DNA from: Isoetes engelmannii
Lineage: Eukaryota; Streptophyta; Lycopodiopsida; Isoetales; Isoetaceae
Direction: 5' to 3'
Length of the DNA: 22,411 nt
Assembly: GCA_011763485.2 (NCBI GenBank)
Contig: JAANSK020258163.1
Location: 1 to 22,411, forward strand
This document shows, one piece after another, positions 1 through 10,120 of this stretch. Position 1 is the first letter of the stretch. Each line of letters opens with the position of its first letter. The notes beneath the pieces were generated by a model. That model had not been told where the DNA came from and did not search any database. It worked only from the letters and a program-made list of their open reading frames with translations. Both the position numbers and the translations under genes were made by a program.

Positions 1-84
1 ACATTCCTTAAAAGAATGTCTGCCACATGTCAGATTGTGAGTGGAGGACGCGGCAGAATTGTGCCTAACCTGTTTTTAGGTTTA

Positions 85-937
85 AGAAAAATTTCAATCC
101 TTCCTTCCCAAGCCCATTTCCAACATATTCTTTCATTAAATCGGTCCAAGACACCACATTTCGAACCAACAATATCGAAGTCTTTGCTTCCTCCCCAAGC
201 AAACCGTATTTGCATGCACATTGATCAAACTGCTGTGAACAACAACATTGCTTTCACATCCTTTTTGAAAAGAGTCAGAGCATATTTTTGGATCCTTCTC
301 TACAAGTAGTAAAATGCCACAAGCCCTAAGGCTAGATGCCAGGGTAATGTCATCTGGAAATCTCCCTTCAGCTGCATCTCCTCTGCACAATTCAATGCCT
401 CCAAAATAGAAGCACATAACAATTAAAGTGCTGCCAGTAAAGATATTACTCACCACTCCAATCTGTATTTCAGTATGCATTTCTCAGCCCCTGTATATAG
501 CTTATGTATCTCTACAACCTTCAAAACTTGAAACCAAGGTAAGAGCCACAGATTCTCAAGATATGCATAAAGGTAGCAGCATTTGAGGATATGCGTTCCG
601 CCTTCATCCATTCAAACAATGTAAGTGCTTCCAAATGAAGCCTGCTTTCTGAATAATCTGAAGTTAATGTATTACAGGATGAAGCATCTTGAAATGGAAG
701 CCTGTCAGAGGCACAAATTGCCTCCAGTATGGATTTTATCGGATGTCCCGAAGGACCCGACGAAGGGTCCTCTAATACAGTCAGTGAATGAAACATGGTT
801 ATGTATCTCTCGTCCTTCGTCCAAGGCTCTTTCAAGGCGCTGATAAATGTAACGACATTTGAAGATACACCAGCCACATACAAGTCAATCAAAACAGATG
901 AAGGGAATCTGTCTGTGTCTCGGACCCTCGGATCCAA
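85..937 (-). pseudogene. Decayed pentatricopeptide repeat (PPR) gene fragment
   Basis: Seen: reading the minus strand from 937 down, segments in several frames look like PPR motifs. One at about 521-640 reads ALTLFEWMKAERISSNAATF followed by a leucine/cysteine helix (ILRICGS). One at about 230-370 has FPDDITLASSLRACG followed by ESNVVVHSSLINVHA. One at about 85-205 has NVVSWTDLMKEYVGNGLGKE. The alternation of 'P..T..S.LRACG' and 'NVVV.SSLI..YA' helices is the PLS-class plan of plant RNA-editing PPR proteins. The frame changes near 480-520 and again near 205-220, and stops lie between segments, so it cannot encode one protein. Family knowledge: such proteins bind organellar RNA in mitochondria or plastids. 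The fragment covers only a few of the usual 10 or more repeats. It lies head-to-head with the fluoride exporter gene. I am fairly sure of the family and sure that it is broken. Confidence 0.7.
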
Positions 938-1445
938 CAGGTTGGATTACCATATCTCTTTCTGTTTCTTTTTTTGGTGAACCATGCACCTATTCTTAGG
1001 CGATCATATATCGGTAGCAATCATATATTGGTAGCAAGCAATCTTTGTGGCATCCTTCCCGGCCGGAAAGAGGATATTGCATGGAATAAATTCTATGCAG
1101 ATTGTGCTGTTGACCAAGTAGCTTGCCCCCTTTTTTTTCGGAAACGCAGAATGCATTGTGGTGGAACCTTCTCAATGGCCGTCTGAGTTTTTTATATGAT
1201 CTTTGTGTCGTTCCATTTGTATAAGCAAATTTTAGAGTATTTTGACATATAAGTGCATCGAGGTGTGTCAGTCAAATTTGTTTTCCCCCTTTTGTTAGAG
1301 AGAGAGCTCTGAATTTCCTTTTGATGACAGCATAGATCATTCAGCAATATAATATTCATTCTTGAGTTGAATTCAATTTTTGAAGCATTAATATTGTACG
1401 GGAAACATCTAGCATACTAGCTTCTCATATTAATTGACGGCAGAG
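938..1445 (+). other. Upstream region of the fluoride exporter gene
   Basis: This spacer should hold the promoter and 5' leader of the gene starting at 1446. It contains a 17-bp tandem duplication (1003-1036) and a short GA-repeat near 1300. I see no convincing TATA box at a position I can tie to a start site, so no promoter is called. Confidence 0.4.
1003..1036. repeat. 17-bp tandem duplication
   Basis: Two adjacent 17-bp units, ATCATATATCGGTAGCA at 1003-1019 and ATCATATATTGGTAGCA at 1020-1036, differ at one base. They sit in the spacer between the PPR remnant and the fluoride exporter gene. Confidence 0.9.
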
Positions 1446-3415
1446 ATGAACACTGGTTCTTCACAAGAAATGGTTTCGGCAACAAAAGATATGGAGCCTG
1501 AAGCAATGGAGTCTGAAGCTGAAGCAATTGCCATTGCAGAGGTACATGGTTTAATGGAGCTTATTGTTGTTGATTTAACTCATAGGATGCTTAAAATTTT
1601 TAAACAGATGGAATCTGAAAAGCTATCTCCAGTACTCGAACGAATGTCTGTTATGGTGCATTTAGCAGCATTTGGCATTGTTGGGGTAAATTATATTCTT
1701 TGGGATGTTGAACTGTTTTGTACTCTGTACATGACAACAATGTGCCTAATTGAATTATGTCTTATTGTGTAGGTCCTTATTCGATATGGATTAGTGAAGT
1801 TATTTGGTCCAAGTACTGGAGATGTGACTGCTGAAAGCAGCAGTCTATTTATGACACTCCCCCCTAATATGGTATTGGCTTTCTTTCTTATCCTCATTTG
1901 TAGTTTGTCTTCCTTTATTTTGTGTTTGCTTATAGAAGGCGATTCTGCAATCCTAAACATTACTCCTCTACATTTAATATATTGCAAACAATCTTGTTTC
2001 CACAAAGCATGGTTTAAGGTTGGTTGAGAAATCTCTACACTGCATACTCATCTTTCTGCGGATGACTCCAGGAGGAGTAAAAACGAATAGAGAACAGGTG
2101 CAAGAAATCTGTCCAAGAAAATGAAGATCTCTTTTTGAATCTTTATTTCTTGACCCTTTCCTATTACCACTTTTGATATCAATTGCCAGGATTATGTTCA
2201 ATTTTCTTGCAGATATTAATTATCATAATGACAATAGCAGTTGTACAAAATATGCTGGCATCTTTATGGAATTTGTCGCCGAGGTCTTTCTTAGTTACCA
2301 GAATTACATAAGTTTTAACCAAAGAAAAAGTCGCAATTTTTGCATTTTCAAACAAAAGCCTCTCTTCTTGGCACTTCCATAAGGTCTAATCGTTGAGAAA
2401 ACATGCCTGGCTTCGTAAAACATATGTGGTAGGTTCTTTTGGTTCTTATCTGATTATGGCATGTTGTCATTACAGTTGGGCTCATTTTTTATGGGATGGG
2501 TTGGCTTTGTGTTAAAAAATGAAATTATCCTTTATTCAGAGCCTTTAGCCGTTGGGCTCTCCACTGGACTTATGGGAAGCATCACCACATTCTCGTCATG
2601 GGTTCAAAGTATACTTGTTCTTATAACATCAAGATATTGGTTGCGGGCACTCTGTGGTGTTCTAATAGGTGAGTTGGTTTTATTGCACTTATTTCATTGC
2701 AATATGTTGACATTATATTTCTTTTTTGGCAGGAACTGAAGTATCATTAATGTCTTTTATTATTGGAGCTGATAGTGCATACTTGGTTTTATGGTTTCTT
2801 AAGCTACATAAAGATGATAAGAATTCAAGAATATTACACCATCATTGGTTTTGCAATTTCTCAGGCCTTGTTATTTTTTCTTTCATCGCCACAGTTCTTT
2901 GGCTGGCAGCTTTGGTTTTGTTTCTTAAGGATACCGAATCCTTAGAAAGAAGGAAGTTGTGGTTAGGCTGTGTTGTAGCTCCTCCAGGTGTTTGGATCCG
3001 GTGGCTTCTTGCAAGACTTAATGGAAGCAGTGTTCGTGGACTTCAATGGCTCCCAATTGGAACCCTGTTTGCAAATATATTCTCTTGTATACTAAGTTTT
3101 GTCCTCGCAATCATTGACCTTGCTGTAAGTGTGTAGCTCATTCCATTTGTTCATACCTGTAGTTATAAGTCCATTGACATTTTATTGCAGGTAAACAGAA
3201 GTAATGCTTCCTTGATCATAGGGGGCATACAACTAGGTTTTCTGGGATGCCTAAGTACAGTTTCCACCTTTGTTTTTGAGATCCATGTATTATATAAGAC
3301 AAACAAGAAATGGAGCTCATATGGATACTGTTTCATAACATTTTTCTTAGCTGTGGCATTTGGTATAGTGATATATTCCTCAATTGTCTGGGCAAAAGGA
3401 TGGTCCGTGCTATGA
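1446..3415 (+). CDS. FEX: Fluoride export protein (FEX, double CrcB-domain membrane channel)
   Basis: Role (family): FEX proteins expel fluoride across the plasma membrane. The eukaryotic form fuses two CrcB/Fluc domains. Exons read from phase-consistent GT..AG junctions: 1446-1685, 1773-1871, 2476-2668, 2733-3124 and 3191-3415, giving about 382 residues. Domain 1 shows LPPNMLGSFFMGW (Asn 112) and GLSTGLMGSITTFSSW (TTFS 150-153). Domain 2 shows PIGTLFANIFSCILSF (Asn 292) and GFLGCLSTVSTFVFE (STVSTF 330-335). The linker motif CVVAPPGVWIRWLLARLNG is characteristic of plant FEX. Both pore Asn and both Thr/Ser-rich loops are kept, so the protein looks functional. The ATG at 1446 is the first in frame upstream of the acidic N-terminus, but a further 5' exon cannot be excluded. 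Within exon 1, 1542-1607 could be a 66-bp in-frame intron, which would give 360 residues. The stop codon lies in a local tandem duplication. Confidence 0.9.
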
Positions 3416-3491
3416 AACCAGCAACTTGATGCCCCTGTGCTATGACTAATATGAAACCAGCTACTAGTATGATGCCCCTGTGCTATGACTT
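3411..3491 (+). repeat. Tandem duplication of about 40 bp across the FEX stop codon
   Basis: The segment from TATGAAACCAGC to CCCCTGTGCTATGACT occurs at 3411-3449 and again at 3450-3491, the second copy with about three extra bases. The FEX stop codon (3413-3415) lies in the first copy, so the 3' untranslated region begins with the duplication. Confidence 0.85.
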
Positions 3492-3936
3492 GATGTGTGT
3501 TTTACATATGATTTTTGTTGATGGCATAGATCACCATCTTCTAGGAGTTATAATATATATTATTACTGCTTCGAGAATAGGACAGAAAGTGAGGCAATGA
3601 TGAAATTTGGAAGCAGAAGTATAGAAACAGTGATCATGGTGAAGAGGCACATATGATGGGAACATGATGTTTGTGTCATGACTAACGCCCAACACTTTGG
3701 TCAGGCTGCTGAAGAATGAAGTTTCAAGGGGTATTGTTCATCGTGAGGAAGGCCTCAATCACTCCACCACGTTTGTGAATTAAGCACTTGAGATCAAGAA
3801 GGGGTACTACAGATAGCTATGTGCCATTATGTGCATAGGGGATCATTACGAGTAAATTAGGCTATTTTGTTCATTCTAGCACAAAGATGATATGGATAAT
3901 TGGAGGTTCAAATGATGGTTTTACAGATTCATCAGT
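3492..3936. other. Spacer and 3' flank of FEX, no gene seen
   Basis: The first part probably belongs to the FEX 3' untranslated region. I see no coding signal, no RNA gene and no clear poly(A) signal that I would defend. Confidence 0.5.
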
Positions 3937-4692
3937 TCAAAAGTCCGGCAAAAAGGTCTTAGGACAAACATGATAGAATAATTGGAGGCTCAGGCTAATA
4001 TTGTTTCCTACAGCACCATCAGAGCAAATGCTTGGAAATTGTAGCATGCCATTTGAGACACTAGTTCTCGTATCAAAATTGTATAACTCGCCAAATACTT
4101 GCCTTGTTTGACTCTGGAAGCAGATAATCCAATTTTCCCTCTCTAACTGATTGTGAAGAGCAGACAAAACTCATGAAGTTATTGGATCACTGCTTTAAAA
4201 TTTCTACTCAGAGAACTGCTTAAGTTGTTGCAGTTATGAACATCCACCAAGATCTGCTGGGAATGGAATCATTCAGAAATCAATTCGACAATGTCAATAC
4301 TGTAATGTGGCCACGTTGACACAGAGAAGTCTGTTCTCCGTTCTTTACTTTGTCAAGGACATGCTGGTGGCCTAAATGCTTAATGTTGATGGTATGCAGT
4401 ATGATGCATGCAACCAGAGATTGGTTCCACATATTTTTTAAGTATTTACATATTTTTAATGTATTTTGCGTATTCAAATGGTTTAGAACTCTTTGGAACT
4501 CAGGTTCGAAGAATTTTTGTCTCATGATTACACTAGTAGCTATAGTTGGAAGCATCAATGGTCAAGAATGCAAGCAGTTCTGGCGTGACCAGGTAAATCC
4601 CTTAAGTGGTTTAGAGGAGCAGACAAAACTCGTATATTTATCAGGTTACTTAAATTAACTTAAAATTTCGAGTCAAAGCATTATCTCCAAGC
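3937..4692 (-). other. Possible outlying debris of the leucine-rich-repeat relic
   Basis: Minus-strand open stretches at 3937-4167 and 4280-4558 have short hydrophobic-rich runs (for example HITVLTLSN at the start of the second), but no LRR can be read with confidence. They lie downstream of the clearer LRR remnant in the same orientation, so they may be its decayed 3' part. Otherwise the stretch holds nothing recognisable. Confidence 0.25.
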
Positions 4693-5133
4693 TTAAGTTA
4701 ATTTCAGTCGTGGACGTTTTGCAAAATCTGCTAGAATGAATCCAGTTATTGGATAAATCTGTAGATTAGAGCAATCGCTTTGTTGTGGAGTTATGGAGTC
4801 ATTTGATCCATTGGACCACAGCTGAAGCTCTTGCAATAATCTGAAATTCCCTATATCCTTATGTGATTTGTTACATAAAGTTGGGGGAGTTTGGACAGGA
4901 AGCAGGTCTGGCTCCAAGAGCCCATTATCCTGAAACCAAAGCTTTTTGAAATATTTCAATCTAACCTAAAATTTGTGATGTCTTGTAGACAGGCACAAAA
5001 CCTGTAGGCTCCCACAGTTGGATAGCTTCTCTTTTGTAAGCTGATCTCTGCAACATCATTGCCATCTAAACTGAGCCAATATAAGGATTTCATCTTTCCA
5101 GTACTTTTGGGAATCATGCTAACTCTGAACCGC
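4693..5133 (-). pseudogene. Decayed leucine-rich-repeat (LRR) gene fragment
   Basis: Seen on the minus strand: at about 5030-5120 the frame reads IPKSTGKMKSLYWLSLDGND, a good plant LRR unit (xIPxxxGxLxxLxxLxLxxN). At about 4790-4860, in a different frame, it reads DIGNFRLLQELQLWSNG, a second good unit. Between them lie a stop and a frame change, with residual pieces (NGLLE, TLCN). Family knowledge: LRRs of this spacing occur in NBS-LRR immune receptors and receptor-like kinases. No kinase, NB-ARC or TIR piece is visible, so the parent class cannot be named. It is broken at least twice and only a few repeats remain. Confidence 0.6.
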
Positions 5134-5269
5134 TTGTACCATCTTCACCTATGACATATTTTCTAGATATTAGTCTACATGTACGCCTGAGAAGCAGCAG
5201 GAAACAAGAAAGGAGACACCCACTAAAATGAAATAAGGGTATTATCCAACCATAGATGCCTATTACTGT

Positions 5270-6521
5270 TGAGTTCGCACATCCTTTATCAGATGCTCAA
5301 GATGTATGTGTGGCGCGTTCGACACGCATCACAACCCAAATGTGTCAAAGCTTTTTTTTTTTTTTTCCCCCAAACTTTTTTGCTAAAGATTTTTCGTGCA
5401 TCGACACACATCTTTAAGCCAAAAAATGTGTCAAGGTCTCTTTTTTCTTTTTTAACTTTACCCTAAGGGTTTCTGATACCCGACATGTGCTGTCTCTACC
5501 TAAAACCCCCTCCAATGCATAAATCTTTTTGTTTTCGACATTTGCAGCTATTGTAAAAGCACCTTTTCTACTGTCATGGTTTTTTGGTGGTTGGAGGGAG
5601 GGAGGTCCTTTAGCAAGTTCCTCTCACCACTTTACTTTCAGTTATGGCGTTGGTAGCATGGAGGTTCATCAGAGGAGATTGAAGGTGGGGCAAGGGTTGT
5701 TATGTTTAAGGCTAACTATCTTTCTGATACTATGATGTTACAAGCTGCTATAGAGAAAACTGTTTCTCTATAATTTTAGACAAACCAACCAAGTTGTTGC
5801 AAATGCAATAGACGAGATCTTTTGTCGTCAGTGGTTACACCATTTTCTCCCTACTAGTATCTGTATGTAGACTACCCCTCGTAGACTACTTCTTGTTGCC
5901 CTTGTAATTAGTTTTTTAAAATATATTTAATTGATCGCGAGTCGTAATAGGCTTTGTTAGCTCATTATATGCACAACTTATTATATACACATTGAAGGAT
6001 GATAATGCTGCTATGTTGACCAGTTGATCTCCTACATAATACTTGTTAAGCTCTTAAGCGTTCCCATCTCAAATGGTATGGCAACCAATAAGACTATTTC
6101 ATTCTAAGCGTAAAATCTGCAAAACTGAAGTCGACCAAGCTTTGACCACATTTACGAAAAATATTGCTACTTAATTAGTTATCATACAAGACAAGACTTA
6201 CTAAATTCTTGAGCCTTTCTAGCTATAAACTACTGGTCTCCAAAATTTGCAGAACATTGGCACTACCAAGAGAAGCAGGAATTTAACTTGTGATGGATTT
6301 CTTAATCCCGATGATGAATTTTTACTAAGTACATCATCCAATATCTGTAAATTAAATAAGAATTTTCATGGGGTTCTAATATGATCTCTTCTTTTTCATT
6401 TTATAAGTAGCTCTCATCCAATAAACCAAAGACCAAAAAAAACTGCGGAGATGAATGAAATGCCTACCGTCTGGGAGTTGTGTTGCATTATTTGATCCAA
6501 GCACTAGAATCTAGCTACTTT
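5270..6521. repeat. Long direct repeat, copy A (about 1.25 kb)
   Basis: This block aligns with 7877-9147 in the same orientation over almost its whole length, with roughly one difference per 12 to 15 bases by eye plus several indels. Shared landmarks are GTTCGCAC near the start, a long T-run followed by C's (5350), a stretch that translates in both copies to SWFFGGWREGG (5572 onward), and a shared end near CTAGCTA. Relative to copy B it has an extra piece of about 30 bp near 5295-5330 and lacks about 40 bp near 6150. Ends and flanks give no clean TG..CA termini or target-site duplication, so an LTR pair is not proven. A segmental duplication or two insertions of one non-coding element are equally possible. 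Confidence 0.8.
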
Positions 6522-6547
6522 TATCATCTTTTGATAAAAGTAGCTAG
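6511..6547. repeat. Perfect inverted repeat, 16-bp arms, 5-base loop
   Basis: CTAGCTACTTTTATCA at 6511-6526 is followed by TCTTT and then its exact reverse complement at 6532-6547. It starts where homology between the two long direct repeats ends. Only the left arm has a counterpart in copy B (about 9137-9147). No CTRR end follows at the distance expected of a Helitron. Confidence 0.9.
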
Positions 6548-7623
6548 AAATACCACTCGAATATTACTTTTCCATTCATACTAGATACTACCATAGGACA
6601 ACGATAACTTAAAATGTTTGTACCTGATTTTGTGCACCCAAACCAGCAGGTTAAGTTGCACTTAGTATTAATGCATATTTCATAAACCAATCCTTAATTC
6701 ATGTATTAAACCATGCATAAAAATCATGTACATCTGCTCTGCATGTATTTATAAACATGATGTTCCACTTTTTCTTAAATATCCTTTACCATCTAAAACC
6801 ATGCCTTAGCATTTCTAAACTTTATCATAACATACCATGACAAAACCTATCACTAGAGAGCCCATTCTTTTACATGTGCAAAATCTGTGAAAACAAAGCC
6901 AAATACTATTGCAATACTTCAGATGTATTAACTTTCCCAATGTGTTTTATCATGCACCAAGTTAGCTGTAATATTCTGTTTAAGGAAAAGATTGTTCCCT
7001 TTTACCATTAGCATACTTAAAGTTTATGCAACTTGAGAAAAAATACCTTAAGGTTTTGCAACAAATTATAAACACATGATTAACAAAGTTTTCAGAGGTG
7101 CCTCTTGGGCACAAACCAGTCAGCAACACAGTTTCTTTCGACATCCATTGTATCCAAACATCAATCCATAACTTGAAATATGGAGATGCAAGATTGGTTA
7201 CCTGTAACCAGCAAACCAGCACTAGCATTAGACATGGAAATGAGGCAGAGGTCATCAGGTAAGCAATAATCTCGCATGGCATATAGCCCTTCACCAAATA
7301 ATTACTTTGACCATACTCAATTAGAATTTCCTACTGTTAACAAGATTTGTGCATCATTATGCCCCTGTCTATCTGTATTAGCAGACCGTTTTAGCAGCAT
7401 ACTTTTCTACCTTAATGAATCCAGATCGAATTCAAACCTCTTTTATACAAACCATAACCCCTCTCAAGGGTCTTGAAGTATTCCAAGTGAACTCAAATAC
7501 TGATACACATTATTTTGTACTCAAATTAAACCTGGTTAAGATGAAGGTCCATGTCAGCGCCCTCCTGAGTCGATTCACCATGATGCTCTGATTCTTCATG
7601 TTCCTCAACTCCCAATTAGTCAG
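6548..7623. other. AT-rich spacer between the long repeats, no gene called
   Basis: The stretch is AT-rich. A minus-strand open frame of 105 codons at 6980-7297 shows no family motif and is probably chance. Towards 7535-7623 the minus strand has an acidic coding-like composition that may belong with the remnant at 7624-7857. Confidence 0.4.
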
Positions 7624-7857
7624 TCACAAGGTTGATGCTTGTGCTTGTGGTCTCCTTGTACATTCAACATTCTGTGTAACATATTTAACCATGCCACCAT
7701 CCTTCTTAGCCTCTTGAGCTCCATCCAGCCTGTATTTGTCAAGAATGGCCATTAAAAATGGTTTGTTGGGCTGAGCATATGTCTCATTCTCCTTCTTGCA
7801 TAATGCTGCAAGGTCTATACCGACCCCCTTCTTGCATAATACTGCAAGGTCTGCTGC
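7624..7857 (-). pseudogene. Unrecognised coding-like remnant with internal 12-codon duplication
   Basis: On the minus strand a frame without an ATG stays open for 77 codons. Its composition looks like real protein, for example KPFLMAILDKYRLDGAQEA and GGMVKYVTQNVE. A 36-bp tandem duplication inside it keeps the frame and gives DLAVLCKK and DLAALCKK 12 residues apart. Coding-like composition continues towards 7535, but the region is broken at least once. I do not recognise the family. It could be the C-terminal part of a gene carried by a mobile element whose ends are the two long repeats, or an unrelated host relic. Confidence 0.4.
7791..7852. repeat. Tandem duplication, period 36 bp
   Basis: CCTTCTTGCATAATGCTGCA with AAGGTCT begins at 7791 and recurs, with one base changed, at 7827. 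The period is a multiple of three and the minus-strand frame passes through both units. Confidence 0.85.
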
Positions 7858-7876
7858 CTAGTAAGTTTGTTCTTCA

Positions 7877-9147
7877 TGCGTTCGCACGTCTTTTATCCGA
7901 TGCTTAAGATGATCACAAGCCAAATGTGTCAAGCTTTTTTTTTTCCCCCAAACTTCTTTGCTAAAGACTTTTTGTGCATCGACACACATCTGTTAGGCCA
8001 AAACATGTGTCAAGCTCTTTTTTTTTTTTTTTCTTTTTTTCCTTTGTAAACTTACCCTAAGGGTTTTTGATACCCGATGTGTGTTGTCTGTACCTAAAAC
8101 CCCCTCCAATGCACAAATATTCTTGTTTTCGGCATTTGCAGCTATTGTAAAACCTTTGCTGTTGTCATGGTTTTTTGGTGGTTGGAGGGAGGGAGGTTCT
8201 TTAGCAAGTTCCTCTCACCACTTTACTTTCAGTTATGGCATTGGTAGCATGGAGGTTCATCAGAGGAGATTGAAGGTGGAGCAAGAGCTGTTATGTTTAA
8301 GGCTATCCATCTTTCTGTTACTATGATGTTACAGGCTGCTATAGAGAAAACTATTTCGCAATAATTTTAGACAAACCAACCAAGTTGTTGCAAATGCAAT
8401 AGGAGAGATCTTTTGTCATCATTGGTTACATCATTTTCCCCCGTACTAGTATCTGTATGTAAACTACCCCTTGTAGTCTACTTGTTGTTGCCCTTGTCAC
8501 TAGTTTTTGAAAAGATATTTAATTGATCGCAATTCGTAATAGGCTTTGTTAGCTCATTATATGCACAACTCATTATATACACATTGCAGGATGATAATGC
8601 TGCTATGTTGACCAACTGACCTCCTACATAATACTTGTTAAGCTCTTAAGCATTCCCATCTCAGATGGTATGGCAACCAATAAGAATATTGCATTCTAAG
8701 CATAAAATCTGCAAATATTGAAGTCAATCAAGCTTTGACCACTTAATTGGTTAATGCTAACCCTGAGTTTGATGAGCTCACTACATTCTACTGAAAATAT
8801 TGTAATTAGTTATCATACAAAACAAGACTTACTAAGTTCTTGAGCCTTTCTAGCTATAAACTATTGGTCTCCAAAATTTGCAGAACATTGGCACTACCAA
8901 GAGAAGCAGGAATTTAACTTGTAATGGATTTCTTAATCCCGGTGATGAATTTTACTAAGTACATCATGCAATATTTGTAAATTAAATAAGAATTTTTATG
9001 GGATTCTAGTATGATTTCTTCTTTTTCGTTTTACAAGTAGCTCTCATCCAATAAACCAAAGACCAAAAAAACTGCGGAGATGAATAATGCCTACCTTCCG
9101 GGAGTTGTGTTGCATTATTTGATCATAGCACCAGAATCTAGCTATTT
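7877..9147. repeat. Long direct repeat, copy B (about 1.27 kb)
   Basis: This is the second copy of the block at 5270-6521, in the same orientation. It has a longer second T-run (about 8018-8040), lacks about 30 bp near its start, and has about 40 extra bases near 8755-8800. The stretch encoding SWFFGGWREGG and SMEVHQRRLKV on the + strand stays readable in both copies, with mostly conservative changes. I regard that as coincidence or a relic, because neither copy has a longer frame. Confidence 0.8.
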
Positions 9148-10120
9148 TAGTAAGAACGACATTTGACAACCTTTGGAGGATTCTAGCTATATTTTCTTTG
9201 TATTTATTTGATTCTCAAAGAGGTGAAATTCTAGAACATATTGCAACTAGAATGTATCAACAATTGAGAATGAACAAGGTGCTTTACATGGTGCAATGGA
9301 TGCGTAGACATGATAGATGTTATGTGGATTACAAGGAACCCTTAGCCCTTTTCAATTATGTAGAGTAAATGAATCTGAAAGTGCTATATCTCACCATAAA
9401 CCTCAAACAATATCATACGACAAATGTAGGAAATTACAACCAAAATAGTCCTCACACATAAGCTTAACTACCTGAAACCCAGTTTTGAACTCCATACGTG
9501 TTCCAAATTCTGTTTCAGGGGTCAAGAGTATTAGGATCTCTTCCCTTTGTTTTGTTTGTTGTTGAGGCAAAACATGGTTTGGACCATATTTCTAGCTTCA
9601 CGAATCATCATCCACTAGTCAAGATCAACTCGCTTTATCAACAACATGGTTTATGATTATGAGCAGCAACACGGTATGAGTAGAAAAAAACACAGTTTAT
9701 ATTTAGGAGCAATGCCTCGGCTTGAATTTGAATCACTCATTCAAGAAGGAACACCTTTGAGAATCGCTCAAGTTCATGTTTGGCCAGTAGTAACATATTA
9801 TGGCAGATGAGTGCTCTAGTAGCTTTTCAACATTTGGAATATTCCCATGCATGTGCCCTCTCGAGCCATCTTAGCCGTACATCTAAGCGTGGATGGGGTC
9901 AAACACTTAGGTAGCTCAATTTCTTAGGGGATTTGACAACCATTGAATATAATTTCAATACTAACTTGACTCTAGAATAGCCGTACACTAAAATTAAACT
10001 GCAATCCTTTAAATATAAGGCCACGCCATACAAAGGAAGGAAAGGATGTAGCATGGTCCACATCCCTCCTATTGTTTCTACTGCCACAAAAATGACGTGA
10101 TTGTAGCCTTCCGGAGATGT
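9148..10120. other. Gene-poor stretch
   Basis: No family-level coding signal is seen on either strand. The longest open frame, minus-strand 9899-10087 (62 codons), has no recognisable motif. No repeat with sharp ends was found. Confidence 0.4.

Noticed and set aside
6500-6560. Helitron 3' end, because of the strong hairpin
   Set aside because: No CTRR end a short distance after the hairpin and no TC start or A-T target site identified.
6980-7297. 105-codon minus-strand open frame
   Set aside because: No motif, no codon-usage signal visible, and splice-free context in AT-rich DNA. Probably chance.
5270-9147. Complete LTR retrotransposon
   Set aside because: The two long repeats lack matching TG..CA ends and target duplications, and the interior has no recognisable polymerase. 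Kept only as direct repeats.
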